Below are positions 37,630-48,116 of a DNA stretch of 64,000 nt, piece after piece. The notes beneath the pieces are model-generated. The model did not search any database and was not told where the DNA came from. It was given only the letters and a program-made list of their open reading frames with translations. The position numbers were made by a program, and so were the translations under genes. Numbering within the stretch: the stretch's first letter is position 1; each line of letters begins with the position of its first letter. This stretch comes from Pseudomonas cichorii (lineage in GTDB: Bacteria; Pseudomonadota; Gammaproteobacteria; Pseudomonadales; Pseudomonadaceae): assembly GCF_003700275.1 (NCBI RefSeq), contig NZ_RBRE01000041.1:1-64000 (forward strand), given 5' to 3'.

Positions 37630-38880
37630 TTAGTGGGCGACTGCAGCGGCGCCGTGCTCGTCGATAAGCGCGCCGTTGTGGAAACGTTCGATGGAAAAAG
37701 GCTTGGCCAGCGGATGCATCTCACCCTTGGCGAGGCTGGCGGCAAACACGTTGCCTGAGCCGGGCGTCGCCTTGAAGCCACCGGTCCCCCAACCGCAGTT
37801 GAAGAACATGTTCGGAACGGGCGTCTTGGAGATGATCGGGCAGGCGTCCGGCGTGGTGTCGACGATACCGCCCCATTGGCGGTTCATGCGCACCCGCGAC
37901 AGCACCGGGAACATCTCGACGATGGCCTGGATGGTGTGCTCGATCACCGGGTACGAACCGCGCTGGCCGTAGCCGACCCAGCCGTCGATCCCGGCACCGA
38001 TCACCAGGTCACCCTTGTCGGACTGGCTGATATAGCCGTGCACGGCGTTGGACATGATCACGCTGTCGATGATGGGTTTGATCGGCTCGGAAACCAGCGC
38101 CTGCAACGGGTGGGATTCCACCGGCAGACGAAAGCCCGCCAGTTTCGCCATGTGCCCGGAGTTACCGGCAGTCACCACGCCGACACGCTTGGCGCCAATG
38201 AAGCCCTTGTTGGTTTCGACGCCGATGCAGACGCCGTTTTCCTTGCGGAAGCCGATCACTTCGGTCTGCTGGATCAAGTCCACGCCCAAGGCATCGGCGG
38301 CGCGGGCAAAGCCCCAGGCCACCGCATCGTGACGGGCCACGCCGCCACGGCGCTGGACCGTTGCGCCGATGATCGGATAGCGGGTGTTTTTCGAGCAGTC
38401 CAGGTACGGAATCTCTTCGGCGACCTGTTTGCCATTGAGCAGTTCGCCGTCCACGCCGTTCAGGCGGTTGGCGCTGACCCGACGCTCGGAGTCGCGCATG
38501 TCCTGCAGCGTGTGGCACAGGTTGTACACGCCACGCTGGGAAAACATGACGTTGTAGTTCAGGTCCTGGGACAGGCCTTCCCACAGTTTCATCGCATGCT
38601 CATAAAGATGAGCCGATTCGTCCCACAGGTAGTTGGAACGCACGATGGTGGTGTTGCGCGCCGTGTTACCGCCGCCCAGCCAGCCTTTCTCGACCACCGC
38701 CACGTTCTTTACGCCATGCTCCTTGGCCAGGTAATAGGCGGTCGCCAGACCATGCCCGCCGCCGCCGACGATGACCACGTCGTAGACTTTCTTGGGTGTT
38801 GGCGTGCGCCACATGCGCTGCCAGTTTTCATGATGGCTGAGGGAGTGCTTGAAAAGGCCGAAGCCTGAGTAATGTTGCAT
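37630..38880 (-). CDS. soxB: Sarcosine oxidase subunit beta
   Basis: 416 residues; catalytic subunit with FAD and covalently held FMN. Dinucleotide motif [19 protein letters not shown] at about 34-52, and [12 protein letters not shown] around residue 184, where the family attaches FMN to His. It dehydrogenates sarcosine at the FAD. AGGAG precedes the ATG at 38880. It follows glyA by 17 bp. Confidence 0.97.
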   Translation of the reverse strand: MQHYSGFGLFKHSLSHHENWQRMWRTPTPKKVYDVVIVGGGGHGLATAYYLAKEHGVKNVAVVEKGWLGGGNTARNTTIVRSNYLWDESAHLYEHAMKLWEGLSQDLNYNVMFSQRGVYNLCHTLQDMRDSERRVSANRLNGVDGELLNGKQVAEEIPYLDCSKNTRYPIIGATVQRRGGVARHDAVAWGFARAADALGVDLIQQTEVIGFRKENGVCIGVETNKGFIGAKRVGVVTAGNSGHMAKLAGFRLPVESHPLQALVSEPIKPIIDSVIMSNAVHGYISQSDKGDLVIGAGIDGWVGYGQRGSYPVIEHTIQAIVEMFPVLSRVRMNRQWGGIVDTTPDACPIISKTPVPNMFFNCGWGTGGFKATPGSGNVFAASLAKGEMHPLAKPFSIERFHNGALIDEHGAAAVAH

Positions 38881-38897
38881 CGGGGGCTACTCCTGAC

Positions 38898-40151
<1,254 letters not shown>

Positions 40152-40444
40152 CGCGATCTCCCAGCGGCGGCGCTGCGCCTGGCTTGTAGGCAGGGCTATA
40201 AAGTGCCCTTTAGATGCGATGGTATGGCTGACGCAAACGGACCAAATGCCTACGGACGCCACACAAAGGTGCGTTTACGACATGGCATGGCGGGGAGAGA
40301 CAAATGATTCGCGGATGAATCCACCCGCAGGAGCGGATTCATCCGCGAGACGTCATTGAAGGCGATGCTTTTGTTTCGGCCTTGCGGGCGTTTCGCGAAT
40401 GAATTCGCTCCCACTGAATGAGATCCGAGGGAGCGAGTCAGGAC
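40152..40444. other. glyA-alaC gap: promoter region and REP elements
   Basis: No gene seen. The left part is the sox-operon promoter region. The right part has REP arms at about 40308-40350 (pair) and 40391-40414 (single, TTTCGCGAATGAATTCGCTC), just downstream of alaC. Confidence 0.75.
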
Positions 40445-41647
40445 TCAGGCCGGCTTGTCAGCCCGGAACATGGCGCGGATACCGCGTACGGCCTGGCGGA
40501 TGCGGTCCTGGTTCTCGATCAGGGCAAAGCGCACATGGTCGTCGCCGTATTCGCCAAAACCGACACCCGGCGAGACACAGACCTTGGCTTCGGCCAGCAG
40601 CTTCTTGGCGAACTCCAGCGAGCCAAGGTGCGCATAGGCTGGCGGAATCTTGGCCCAGACATACATCGACGCCTTGGGGTTTTCCACCATCCAGCCCAGC
40701 TCATGCAAGCCCTTGACCAGCACGTTGCGCCGCTGGCGATATTGCTCGGCGATGTCGAGCACGCATTGCTGGTCGCCTTCGAGGGCTGCAATGGCCGCGA
40801 CCTGCAACGGCGTGAAAGTGCCGTAATCGTGATAGCTCTTGATCCGTGCCAGCGCATTGACCAGTTCCGGGTTACCGACCATGAAACCAATGCGCCAGCC
40901 GGCCATGTTGTAGCTCTTGGACAGGGTGAAGAACTCCACCGCAATGTCCTTGGCGCCCGGGACCTGCATGATCGACGGCGCTTTCCAGCCGTCATAGACG
41001 ATGTCGGCATAGGCCAGGTCGTGAACCACCAGCACGTCGTACTGCTTGGCCAGAGCCACCACCCGCTCGAAGAAGTCCAGCTCCACACATTGCGCGGTCG
41101 GGTTGGACGGGAAGCCCAGAATCATCATCTTCGGTTTGGGGATCGAGCCACGAATGGCCTTTTCCAGCTCGGCAAAGAAGTCCACACCCGGCACCAGCGG
41201 CACCGAACGCACCTGGGCGCCGGCAATCACGGCACCATAGATGTGGATCGGATAACTGGGGTTGGGCACCAGCACGGTATCGCCCTGATCAAGGGTGGCG
41301 AGCATCAGATGCGCCAAGCCTTCCTTGGAGCCGATGGTGACGATGGCTTCGCTTTCCGGGTCGATATCGACCTCGTAGCGTTTCTTGTACCAGTTGGAAA
41401 TCGCCCGGCGCAGACGGGGAATGCCACGCGAAGTCGAGTAGCCGTGAGTGTCTTCACGCTGGGCAACGGTAACCAGTTTCTCGACAATGTGCGCAGGTGT
41501 GGCCCCGTCGGGGTTGCCCATGCTCAAGTCGATAATGTCTTCACCACGACGACGAGCAGCCATTTTCAGCTCGGCAGTGATGTTGAACACGTAAGGGGGG
41601 AGTCGATCTATGCGCGCAAAGCGGCGCGGCGAACCTTGGTCAGCCAT
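40445..41647 (-). CDS. alaC: Glutamate-pyruvate aminotransferase AlaC
   Basis: 400-residue class I/II PLP aminotransferase. PLP lysine in [17 protein letters not shown], the Asp/Tyr pocket in [15 protein letters not shown], and [10 protein letters not shown]. The sequence matches AlaC, which forms alanine from pyruvate and glutamate. Start ATG 41647 ([20 protein letters not shown]); a longer frame to 41698 is less likely. Monocistronic as far as can be seen. Confidence 0.92.
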   Translation of the reverse strand: MADQGSPRRFARIDRLPPYVFNITAELKMAARRRGEDIIDLSMGNPDGATPAHIVEKLVTVAQREDTHGYSTSRGIPRLRRAISNWYKKRYEVDIDPESEAIVTIGSKEGLAHLMLATLDQGDTVLVPNPSYPIHIYGAVIAGAQVRSVPLVPGVDFFAELEKAIRGSIPKPKMMILGFPSNPTAQCVELDFFERVVALAKQYDVLVVHDLAYADIVYDGWKAPSIMQVPGAKDIAVEFFTLSKSYNMAGWRIGFMVGNPELVNALARIKSYHDYGTFTPLQVAAIAALEGDQQCVLDIAEQYRQRRNVLVKGLHELGWMVENPKASMYVWAKIPPAYAHLGSLEFAKKLLAEAKVCVSPGVGFGEYGDDHVRFALIENQDRIRQAVRGIRAMFRADKPA

Positions 41648-41773
41648 GAGTATCTCGCAGACGTAAGCGCCCGGAACCGTCCGAGCGACGTTGGCCACAT
41701 GAGGCGGCCTGCGGCGAAGATAAGGGCAGTAATGGCGCTTTGTCTACTGGGATTCTCCGCGATGTTCTCCATG

Positions 41774-41864
41774 TGGGACCGAATTCATTCGGGAAGAGGC
41801 CAGTCCAGGCTCAGTCATGCAACTGACTCACTGGCGTCTTCCCGGATAAAACCGGTCTTACAGT
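41774..41864. repeat. Degenerate REP pair
   Basis: GGGACCGAATTCATTCGGGA and a decayed inverse arm TCTTCCCGGATAAAACCGGT, about 45 bases apart, between alaC and the traX-like gene. Confidence 0.55.
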
Positions 41865-41867
41865 CCT

Positions 41868-42611
41868 TCACAGGGCCAGCAACTCTCGCAGCCCCAGCAG
41901 GACCAGAAAGTGCCCCGGATAGATCCCGTAGGCCCAGCGGCGCATCGGCCAGACCTTGAACTCGGGTTTGTGGCGCAGCAAGGCAATGCCGAGCAATGGC
42001 GCAAGCAGACAGATAATCATCGCCGCAATCGAGACCGGATCGCCCCACGCAGCACCGGCGAACATGTCCGACCAGGCATTCGCTGCCAGACACAGCACTG
42101 CCGGAAAAATCGCGTACCAGAGCGGTTTATGCAGGACCAGCAGCAAGGCCAGCGGCAGCAGCACGCCGGCAAAGCCGAACATCAGTTGCTGCTGAAAGAT
42201 CGCGGCAAACAGCAAGGCGCCAATGGCCATGAGTCGGGTCGTGACATTGCGATGCCGCCATCCTTGCGCGGCCAGAAGCCCCAGAAGCAGAGTCGGCATC
42301 ACGTTCAGCGTCGTGGCATCGGTCATGAACAGCCGATAGGGGATTTCCGAAAGCACCGCGAACGCCAGCACCCAGCCCAGATAACGCCATTGCACACGCG
42401 GGTTCACCAGCGCTGCACTGCGCCGTGCCAGATTGACCGCAATTGCCAGACAGAACCAGGGAAAGGCCAGGCGGCCAGGTACGTAGAGAACATCGACCGA
42501 CCAGCCGACATAGCGCAGGTGATCCAGCACCATACTCAGCATTGCCAGCCATTTGAGCAGATCCAGCGCCTTGTCGCGTCCCGGCAAAAAGGGCGGGTTT
42601 GAAAGATCCAT
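41868..42611 (-). CDS. TraX family membrane protein
   Basis: 247 residues with eight or so hydrophobic helices. The start (ALDLLKWLAMLSMVLDHLRYVG) and end (AYGIYPGHFLVLLGLRELLA) carry the TraX family signature, named for the F-plasmid pilin acetylase. No conjugation genes are near; chromosomal TraX-like proteins in pseudomonads are probably acyltransferases for other targets. CGGAG precedes ATG 42611. Diverges from ltaA. Confidence 0.85.
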   Translation of the reverse strand: MDLSNPPFLPGRDKALDLLKWLAMLSMVLDHLRYVGWSVDVLYVPGRLAFPWFCLAIAVNLARRSAALVNPRVQWRYLGWVLAFAVLSEIPYRLFMTDATTLNVMPTLLLGLLAAQGWRHRNVTTRLMAIGALLFAAIFQQQLMFGFAGVLLPLALLLVLHKPLWYAIFPAVLCLAANAWSDMFAGAAWGDPVSIAAMIICLLAPLLGIALLRHKPEFKVWPMRRWAYGIYPGHFLVLLGLRELLAL

Positions 42612-42712
42612 ATCACTCCGTGCATAGAAACAACGCTTACATAACAACACATGACCCAGGCCTGCATTGTTCGCTAAAGTGCGCACCATAAAACGACCAC
42701 AAGGAATCGGCC

Positions 42713-43753
42713 ATGACAGACCAAAGCCAACAGTTCGCCAGCGACAACTATTCCGGCATCTGCCCCGAAGCCTGGGCAGCCATGGAACAGGCGAACAAAG
42801 GGCATCAACGTGCCTATGGCGACGACCAATGGACTGCCCGCGCCTCCGACGGTTTCCGCCGCCTGTTTGAAACCGATTGCGAAGTGTTCTTTGCCTTCAA
42901 CGGAACCGCTGCCAACTCACTGGCGCTGTCTTCGCTGTGCCAGAGTTATCACAGTGTCATCTGTTCGGAAACTGCCCACGTCGAAACAGACGAGTGCGGC
43001 GCACCGGAGTTCTTTTCCAACGGCTCGAAACTGCTCACGGCACCCAGCGCGGGCGGCAAGCTGACCCCCGAATCGATCCGCGAAGTGGCGCTCAAGCGTC
43101 AGGATATCCACTACCCCAAACCCCGCGTCGTGACCCTGACCCAGGCGACCGAAGTCGGCGGCGTCTACCAGCCTGAAGAACTCCGGGCGATCAGCGACAC
43201 CTGCAAGGATCTGGGCCTGCACCTGCATATGGACGGCGCGCGGTTCTCCAATGCCTGCGCCTTTCTGGACTGCTCACCGGCCGAACTGACCTGGAAATCG
43301 GGCGTCGATGTGCTGTGCTTTGGCGGCACCAAGAACGGTATGGCGGTGGGCGAAGCAATCCTGTTCTTCAATCGCGACCTGGCCGAAGACTTCGACTATC
43401 GCTGCAAGCAGGCTGGTCAACTGGCCTCGAAAATGCGTTTCCTGTCCGCGCCATGGGTAGGCCTGCTGGAAAACGATGCCTGGCTCAAGCATGCCCGCCA
43501 CGCCAACCATTGCGCGCAATTGCTGGCAGAGCTGGTCAAGGACATTCCCGGTGTGGAATTGATGTTCCCGGTACAGGCCAACGGCGTGTTCCTGCAACTT
43601 TCCGAACCGGCCATTGCTGCCTTGACCGCCAGGGGCTGGCGTTTCTACACCTTCATCGGCAAGGGCGGCGCACGTTTCATGTGCTCATGGGACACCGAAG
43701 AAGCCCGCGTCCGTGAACTGGCAGCGGATATCCGGCTGGTGATGCAGGGCTAG
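42713..43753 (+). CDS. ltaA: Low-specificity L-threonine aldolase
   Basis: 346-residue PLP enzyme cleaving L-threonine/allo-threonine to glycine and acetaldehyde. PLP lysine in DVLCFGGTKNGMAVGEA; LHLHMDGARFSNACAF holds the cofactor Asp. The neighbouring glycine/serine metabolism genes (glyA, sox) share its product. AAGGAATC lies upstream of the ATG at 42713. Confidence 0.95.
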   Translation: MTDQSQQFASDNYSGICPEAWAAMEQANKGHQRAYGDDQWTARASDGFRRLFETDCEVFFAFNGTAANSLALSSLCQSYHSVICSETAHVETDECGAPEFFSNGSKLLTAPSAGGKLTPESIREVALKRQDIHYPKPRVVTLTQATEVGGVYQPEELRAISDTCKDLGLHLHMDGARFSNACAFLDCSPAELTWKSGVDVLCFGGTKNGMAVGEAILFFNRDLAEDFDYRCKQAGQLASKMRFLSAPWVGLLENDAWLKHARHANHCAQLLAELVKDIPGVELMFPVQANGVFLQLSEPAIAALTARGWRFYTFIGKGGARFMCSWDTEEARVRELAADIRLVMQG

Positions 43754-43756
43754 GGT

Positions 43757-43807
43757 TATCGCAGATGAATTCGCTTCTACCGTGTGGGGGCGAATTCATT
43801 CGCGAAA
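43757..43807. repeat. REP inverted pair
   Basis: TCGCAGATGAATTCGCTTCT and GGGCGAATTCATTCGCGAAA fill the 65-bp gap between the convergent ltaA and zapA stops. Confidence 0.85.
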
Positions 43808-43818
43808 AAAGTAACGAC

Positions 43819-44121
43819 TCAACCCTGTGAAATAGTCTTGGAAATCACATCGACCGTAGCACTGACCTGATCCTGATAACGCTCAAGCTCGATCCTGTGC
43901 TGCTGCTCAAGTTCGATCTGCTGTGAGCACAGGTTCAACGCCGCCAGCACCAGCAGGCGGTCGCCGATCAGGGTCGGGTACTTGCGCTTGGTATCGGCCA
44001 GGGAAGTCTTGAGCATCGCGGCAGCCTGCAGCAGGGTCTGATCCTCGCCTGCCGGAGCCTTGACCGAATATTCGTTGCCCAGAATGGAGAGAACGGTCAC
44101 CCCGTTTCTGTCGTGGTTCAT
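43819..44121 (-). CDS. zapA: Cell division protein ZapA
   Basis: 100 residues. N-terminal globular part (GVTVLSILGNEYSVKAP) and C-terminal coiled coil (SQQIELEQQHRIELERYQDQ) typical of ZapA, which crosslinks FtsZ filaments. It overlaps the upstream coiled-coil gene by 4 bases (ATGA). In P. aeruginosa zapA is followed by the 6S RNA gene and ygfA; here ltaA follows after only 65 bp. Confidence 0.92.
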   Translation of the reverse strand: MNHDRNGVTVLSILGNEYSVKAPAGEDQTLLQAAAMLKTSLADTKRKYPTLIGDRLLVLAALNLCSQQIELEQQHRIELERYQDQVSATVDVISKTISQG

Positions 44122-44351
44122 GCGCTGACAGCACTGGCGCTGGTAGCGCGTTCGACCAGCGCCTGGATACGGGCGGCGGTACTGCCTTGCTTCTCTTCCT
44201 GCTCCATCAGGTTCAACTGCAGGCTGTCGTTCTCATCCTTGGCTTTGGCAAGCTCGGCACTGAGTTGTGCATTTGTTTCCTGTAGCTGCTGGTTCTGTTG
44301 CACCAGATCACCGACAAGTTGTTCCAATTGGCTAAGGGATGATTCCAACAT
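44118..44351 (-). CDS. TIGR02449-type coiled-coil protein
   Basis: 77 residues, nearly all coiled coil (LESSLSQLEQLVGDLVQQNQ, continuing to about residue 68), recognised as the TIGR02449 family that precedes zapA in gammaproteobacteria. Probably a division-associated partner of ZapA (ZapB-like in architecture); that is inference. Translationally coupled to zapA. Confidence 0.88.
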   Translation of the reverse strand: MLESSLSQLEQLVGDLVQQNQQLQETNAQLSAELAKAKDENDSLQLNLMEQEEKQGSTAARIQALVERATSASAVSA

Positions 44352-44581
44352 TATGATTTCTCAAGCGAATTTCAACGGGCGCACACGATAAAGAAAAGTC
44401 ATTGCGCATGCTAGCGTCTGAACAAGTCAATAAAGCAACTGTTCAGGCGAAATGTGACTGCATTTCCGGCATCTGGTTCCTGCTGTTCGTCAGACCCGCT
44501 CTGCTGCGACAAAAGCGCGCAGCAAAACACCTCGAAATAATCGCCAAAACCCGCAGCGACCATTGGTTTCAACGACTTGCA

Positions 44582-44611
44582 GGCGCTTTTTCATTTTTCT
44601 GAAAAAGCGCC
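44582..44611. promoter_or_regulatory. Perfect 12-bp hairpin
   Basis: GGCGCTTTTTCA - TTTTTC - TGAAAAAGCGCC, five bases upstream of the Anr/FNR box. No adjacent T-run, so a terminator is unlikely; may be a protein-binding palindrome. Confidence 0.6.
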
Positions 44612-44616
44612 ATGAA

Positions 44617-44630
44617 TTGATTCACATCAA
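44617..44630. promoter_or_regulatory. Anr/FNR box
   Basis: TTGATTCACATCAA is an exact match to the Anr/FNR consensus TTGAT-N4-ATCAA, centred about 118 bp before the chemoreceptor start and suitably placed for activation of a start site some 40 bp downstream. Confidence 0.75.
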
Positions 44631-44740
44631 AACACGTGTCCTCGCCTCAAGACTTTCGTCGTAGAACCGATAGGCAACCATCAACAGATTGCCCTCTCTT
44701 CATACGACGCATGGAACGCGCCTTAATTCTGGAAGCTTCC

Positions 44741-46366
44741 ATGTCACTACGTAACATGAATATCGCGCCGCGCGCGTTTCTCGGCTTTGCCGTCATCGGC
44801 ACGCTCATGCTGATCCTCGGCATTTTCGCGCTTTCGCAAATGAGCAAGATTCGGGCTGCGACCGAAGTCCTCGCCGAAAACAGCGTGCCCAGCATCAAGA
44901 GCCTGGATCGATTCGCCGAAGTCAGTATCCGCCTGCGAGTGCTGTCCTATCGTCTGCTGGTCAACCGCGAACCGGACATCCAGCAGAAGACTGTCGATCT
45001 GCTGGCCATGCGCAACAAGCAGATCAGCGAAGCCCAGAGCATTTATGAACGACTAATTGGTGATCCGAAAGAGCAGGCACTCTACAACCAGTATGTCCAG
45101 TTGCTCGGGCAATACCGCCAGCTCGAAGAGCGCATGAAAGCCCTGAGCAAGGCCAACAGAATCGATGAGCTGCAAGACCTGCTCAACAACGAAATGCTCA
45201 GCAACTCCGACCAGATGAACGTGGTTCTGGGCAAACTGGTGGATATCAACACGGAACAGTTGAACGACACCAAACGCCAGGCCACGCTGGAATACGCCTC
45301 GGCCTTCAATCTGGTCATCGGCATGCTGATCATCGCCACGCTGCTGACAGTCCTGTTCGCCTGGCTGCTGACCAACAGTATTACCCGCCCGATTTCAGCA
45401 GCACTGCATGCGGCCGAAACCATTGCCGAAGGTAACCTGACGCGCCCGATCAAGGTCGACGGCAGCGATGAAGCCGGCCGTTTGCTGCAGGCCATGGAAA
45501 CCATGCAAGGCAAGCTGCGTGACACTCTGCAACGGATTTCCGGTTCTGCGACTCAACTGGCCTCGGCAGCAGAAGAGCTGAACGCCGTGACCGACGAAAG
45601 CGCTCGTGGCCTGGCGCAACAGAACAACGAAATCGAACAGGCAGCCACCGCGGTCAACGAAATGACCAGCGCCGTCGAAGAAGTTGCCCGCAACGCCACC
45701 AGCACTTCCGAAGCCTCGAAAAACGCTACTTCGTCGGCTGGCGACGGTCGCGATCTGGTTGTCGAAACCGTCAATGCCATCGAGCGCATGAGCGGCGACG
45801 TGCAGAGTACCGCCGAACTGATCAGCAACCTGGCTGAAGAGTCGCGGGATATCGGCAAGGTCCTGGATGTGATTCGCGGCCTGGCCGACCAGACCAACCT
45901 GCTGGCCCTCAACGCCGCCATCGAAGCCGCCCGCGCCGGTGAAGCCGGGCGTGGTTTTGCGGTAGTGGCAGATGAAGTACGCGCCCTCGCGCACCGCACC
46001 CAGCAGTCGACCAGCGAAATCGAACGCATGATTGGCAGCATTCAGGGCGGCACCGAACAGGCCGTGAACTCGATGCGCAACAGCACCGAACGCGCCGAAT
46101 CGACCCTGAGCATCGCCAAGGGCGCCGGCCTGGCGCTGGAAACCATCCATACGGCGGTGGAAGAAATCAACGAACGCAACCTGGTCATCGCCAGCGCCGC
46201 CGAAGAACAGGCCCAGGTCGCCCGTGAAGTCGACCGCAACCTGGTGAACATCCGCGACCTGTCCGCCCAATCGACCACCGGCGCCAACCAGACCACCGCC
46301 GCCAGCAACGAACTGTCGCGCCTGGCAGTGGACCTGAACAGCATGGTTTCGCGGTTTAGCCTGTAA
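44741..46366 (+). CDS. Methyl-accepting chemotaxis protein
   Basis: 541 residues. TM1 about 13-33, periplasmic four-helix-bundle ligand domain (about 34-188), TM2 about 190-212, HAMP from 213, then the signalling domain with the invariant tip QTNLLALNAAIEAARAGEAG. No C-terminal CheR-tether pentapeptide is visible (ends MVSRFSL). ATG 44741 has GGAAG 6 bases upstream; 44711 is an alternative. Ligand unknown. An Anr box upstream suggests induction at low oxygen. Confidence 0.93.
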   Translation: MSLRNMNIAPRAFLGFAVIGTLMLILGIFALSQMSKIRAATEVLAENSVPSIKSLDRFAEVSIRLRVLSYRLLVNREPDIQQKTVDLLAMRNKQISEAQSIYERLIGDPKEQALYNQYVQLLGQYRQLEERMKALSKANRIDELQDLLNNEMLSNSDQMNVVLGKLVDINTEQLNDTKRQATLEYASAFNLVIGMLIIATLLTVLFAWLLTNSITRPISAALHAAETIAEGNLTRPIKVDGSDEAGRLLQAMETMQGKLRDTLQRISGSATQLASAAEELNAVTDESARGLAQQNNEIEQAATAVNEMTSAVEEVARNATSTSEASKNATSSAGDGRDLVVETVNAIERMSGDVQSTAELISNLAEESRDIGKVLDVIRGLADQTNLLALNAAIEAARAGEAGRGFAVVADEVRALAHRTQQSTSEIERMIGSIQGGTEQAVNSMRNSTERAESTLSIAKGAGLALETIHTAVEEINERNLVIASAAEEQAQVAREVDRNLVNIRDLSAQSTTGANQTTAASNELSRLAVDLNSMVSRFSL

Positions 46367-46381
46367 GAAGCTTGCACCCCC

Positions 46382-46430
46382 TTCGCGAATGAATTCGCTC
46401 CCACACGGTAGGAGCGAATTCATTCGCGAA
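46382..46430. repeat. REP inverted pair
   Basis: TTCGCGAATGAATTCGCTCC and GGAGCGAATTCATTCGCGAA, near-perfect copies facing each other between the convergent chemoreceptor and gbdR genes. Confidence 0.92.
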
Positions 46431-46443
46431 AAGCCCTCAATCT

Positions 46444-47547
46444 TTACAACCGCACGCTCGCAAACGTCGACTCGTTACGTGCCTGGCTCAAGGCTGACAT
46501 CGGGCCGGACAACGGGGCCAGGACCAGTGCCTGCGGGATCGGCATCATGGCGACTTGCTGGGTGGTGTTGGAGCCCACGCGCTCGTCGCGCGGCGGGATG
46601 CCGAAGTATTCGCGGTAGCACTTGGAGAAGTGCGGCGTCGATACGAAGCCGCATACCGAGGCGACTTCAATGATCGACATCGGCGTCTGCTTGAGCAATT
46701 GCCGGGCACGAATCAGGCGCAACTTGAGGTAATAACGCGACGGCGAACAGTGCAGGTATTTCTGGAACAAGCGCTCCAGTTGCCTGCGCGATACCGCCAC
46801 GTAGACCGCCAGTTCGTCGAGGTCGATCGGCTCTTCCAGATTGGCCTCCATCAGCGCCACGATTTCCTGCAGCTTGGGCTGGTTGGTGCCCAGCATGTGC
46901 TTGAGCGGCACGCGCTGATGGTCCTGTTCGTTACGGATACGCTCGTAGACGAACATTTCGGAAATGGCCGCCGACAGTTCACGACCATGATCGCGGCTGA
47001 TCAGGTGCAGCATCATGTCCAGCGGCGCAGTACCGCCCGAGCTGGTGAAACGGTTGCGGTCGAGGGTGAACAGACGGGTGCTCATGGAAACGCGGGGAAA
47101 GGCTTCCTGCATCGCCGCCAGACATTCCCAGTGAACACTGCAATCAAAACCGTCGAGCAGGCCGGCACAGGCCAGTGCCCAACTGCCGGTGCAGACTGCG
47201 CCCAGGCGACGGGATTGACGGGCCTGGCCTTGCAGCCAGCTCACGTGCTCGCGAGTCACGGTGCGCTGGATGCCGACACCGCCACAGACAATGACAGTGT
47301 CCAGAGCTGGCGCCTTGTGCATGGCCGCATCCGGGGTGATCTGCAGACCATCGCTGGCCCAGACCTGGTTGCCGTCCACACTCAGGGTGGTCCAGCGATA
47401 CAGTTCACGGCCAGACAACTGGTTGGCCATGCGAAGGGGTTCGACCGCCGATGCGAGGGAAATCAGGGTGAAGTTGTCCAGTAGCAGAAAGCCGATGGAC
47501 TGTGGTGCGCGGTTCTGGGATTGAGCCCCTGCATTGAACGAAGTCAT
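46444..47547 (-). CDS. gbdR: AraC-family activator of betaine catabolism, GbdR
   Basis: 367 residues. The N-terminal DJ-1/PfpI-like (GATase-1) sensor domain (IGFLLLDNFTLISLASAVEP; LGAVCTGSWALACAGLLDG) and C-terminal AraC double helix-turn-helix (DELAVYVAVSRRQLERLFQK; IIEVASVCGFVSTPHFSKCY) identify GbdR, which responds to betaine and dimethylglycine and activates demethylation, sox and choline-uptake genes. ATG 47547 has GAGGAA at 7 bases; the GTG before it is unlikely. It is divergent from choXWV across a 771-bp region. Confidence 0.93.
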   Translation of the reverse strand: MTSFNAGAQSQNRAPQSIGFLLLDNFTLISLASAVEPLRMANQLSGRELYRWTTLSVDGNQVWASDGLQITPDAAMHKAPALDTVIVCGGVGIQRTVTREHVSWLQGQARQSRRLGAVCTGSWALACAGLLDGFDCSVHWECLAAMQEAFPRVSMSTRLFTLDRNRFTSSGGTAPLDMMLHLISRDHGRELSAAISEMFVYERIRNEQDHQRVPLKHMLGTNQPKLQEIVALMEANLEEPIDLDELAVYVAVSRRQLERLFQKYLHCSPSRYYLKLRLIRARQLLKQTPMSIIEVASVCGFVSTPHFSKCYREYFGIPPRDERVGSNTTQQVAMMPIPQALVLAPLSGPMSALSQARNESTFASVRL

Positions 47548-47633
47548 CACGTATTCCTCACTCTAGGCGGTGGTTGGCCTCAGGCGAGGCTCTTCTTAGT
47601 AGCCTTGCTTCATGCAGGGCCTGACAAACCTGT

Positions 47634-47649
47634 CGCAAAACCCATGCCT
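47634..47649 (-). promoter_or_regulatory. Candidate sigma-54 promoter of gbdR
   Basis: Minus strand AGGCATGGGTTTTGCG keeps the essential GG-N10-GC spacing and TTGC of the -24/-12 consensus (TGGCACG-N4-TTGC), with two mismatches in the -24 block. It would start transcription about 75 bases before the gbdR ATG. Nitrogen/carbon control of gbdR through RpoN is known in P. aeruginosa. Confidence 0.55.
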
Positions 47650-47652
47650 AAA

Positions 47653-47670
47653 ATTGAATAGCCATTCAAT
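47653..47670. promoter_or_regulatory. Palindrome upstream of gbdR
   Basis: ATTGAAT - AGCC - ATTCAAT, perfect 7-bp arms, immediately upstream of the sigma-54-like site. The half-site begins ATTGAA like the BetI operator at 51487, but the spacing differs by 4 bases. Confidence 0.5.
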
Positions 47671-48116
47671 AACCCCTGAAAACGACGTCGCGATGTGTCT
47701 ATTCAGGCGCGACCCACGTATCTAATTGCGACGCGCCAGCCCGCGCACGACATGAGAGCGTGAGCAGTTCGGTAGCACTTTCGGGAAACAGCAACCCACG
47801 GGATTGCGCAAGGGTGTCACTCAACGCACAGGGCAATAGCACTGCGCCACAGCCGATTTTTTCGCGCTAAAAGGTGGCGGCTTCGGGCAGCCATGTTCAA
47901 AAATCGAGCAGCCCGGGGATATGTTTCAGTCCTTCGCTCGCGGTGTCGCTGTCATGCCCGATGCACACGTGCGCAAGCAAGTCGCATAACTGAACTTCAA
48001 TACGCCGAACCACCTCCAACACACCGCGCTCGCGCGCACCCGGCAACACCCTCATTAGCCGTTTTTAGCTGCCTCAGCCCCGGCAAGACTGCGCTTGTAC
48101 GGTATAAAGAATCTGT

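Larger units (their letters stand above)
44352..44740. other. Regulatory gap between the zapA pair and the chemoreceptor
   Basis: 389 bp without a credible gene. It holds the divergent promoters, a perfect 12-bp hairpin at 44582-44611 and an Anr/FNR box at 44617-44630, both listed separately. Confidence 0.75.

Noticed and set aside
41868..42611. Evidence of an integrated conjugative element from the traX-like gene
   Set aside because: No other transfer, integrase or attachment-site signals nearby; TraX-like proteins are common on pseudomonad chromosomes.
43754..43818. 6S RNA gene downstream of zapA
   Set aside because: The gap is 65 bp and consists of a REP pair; 6S RNA needs about 180 bases.
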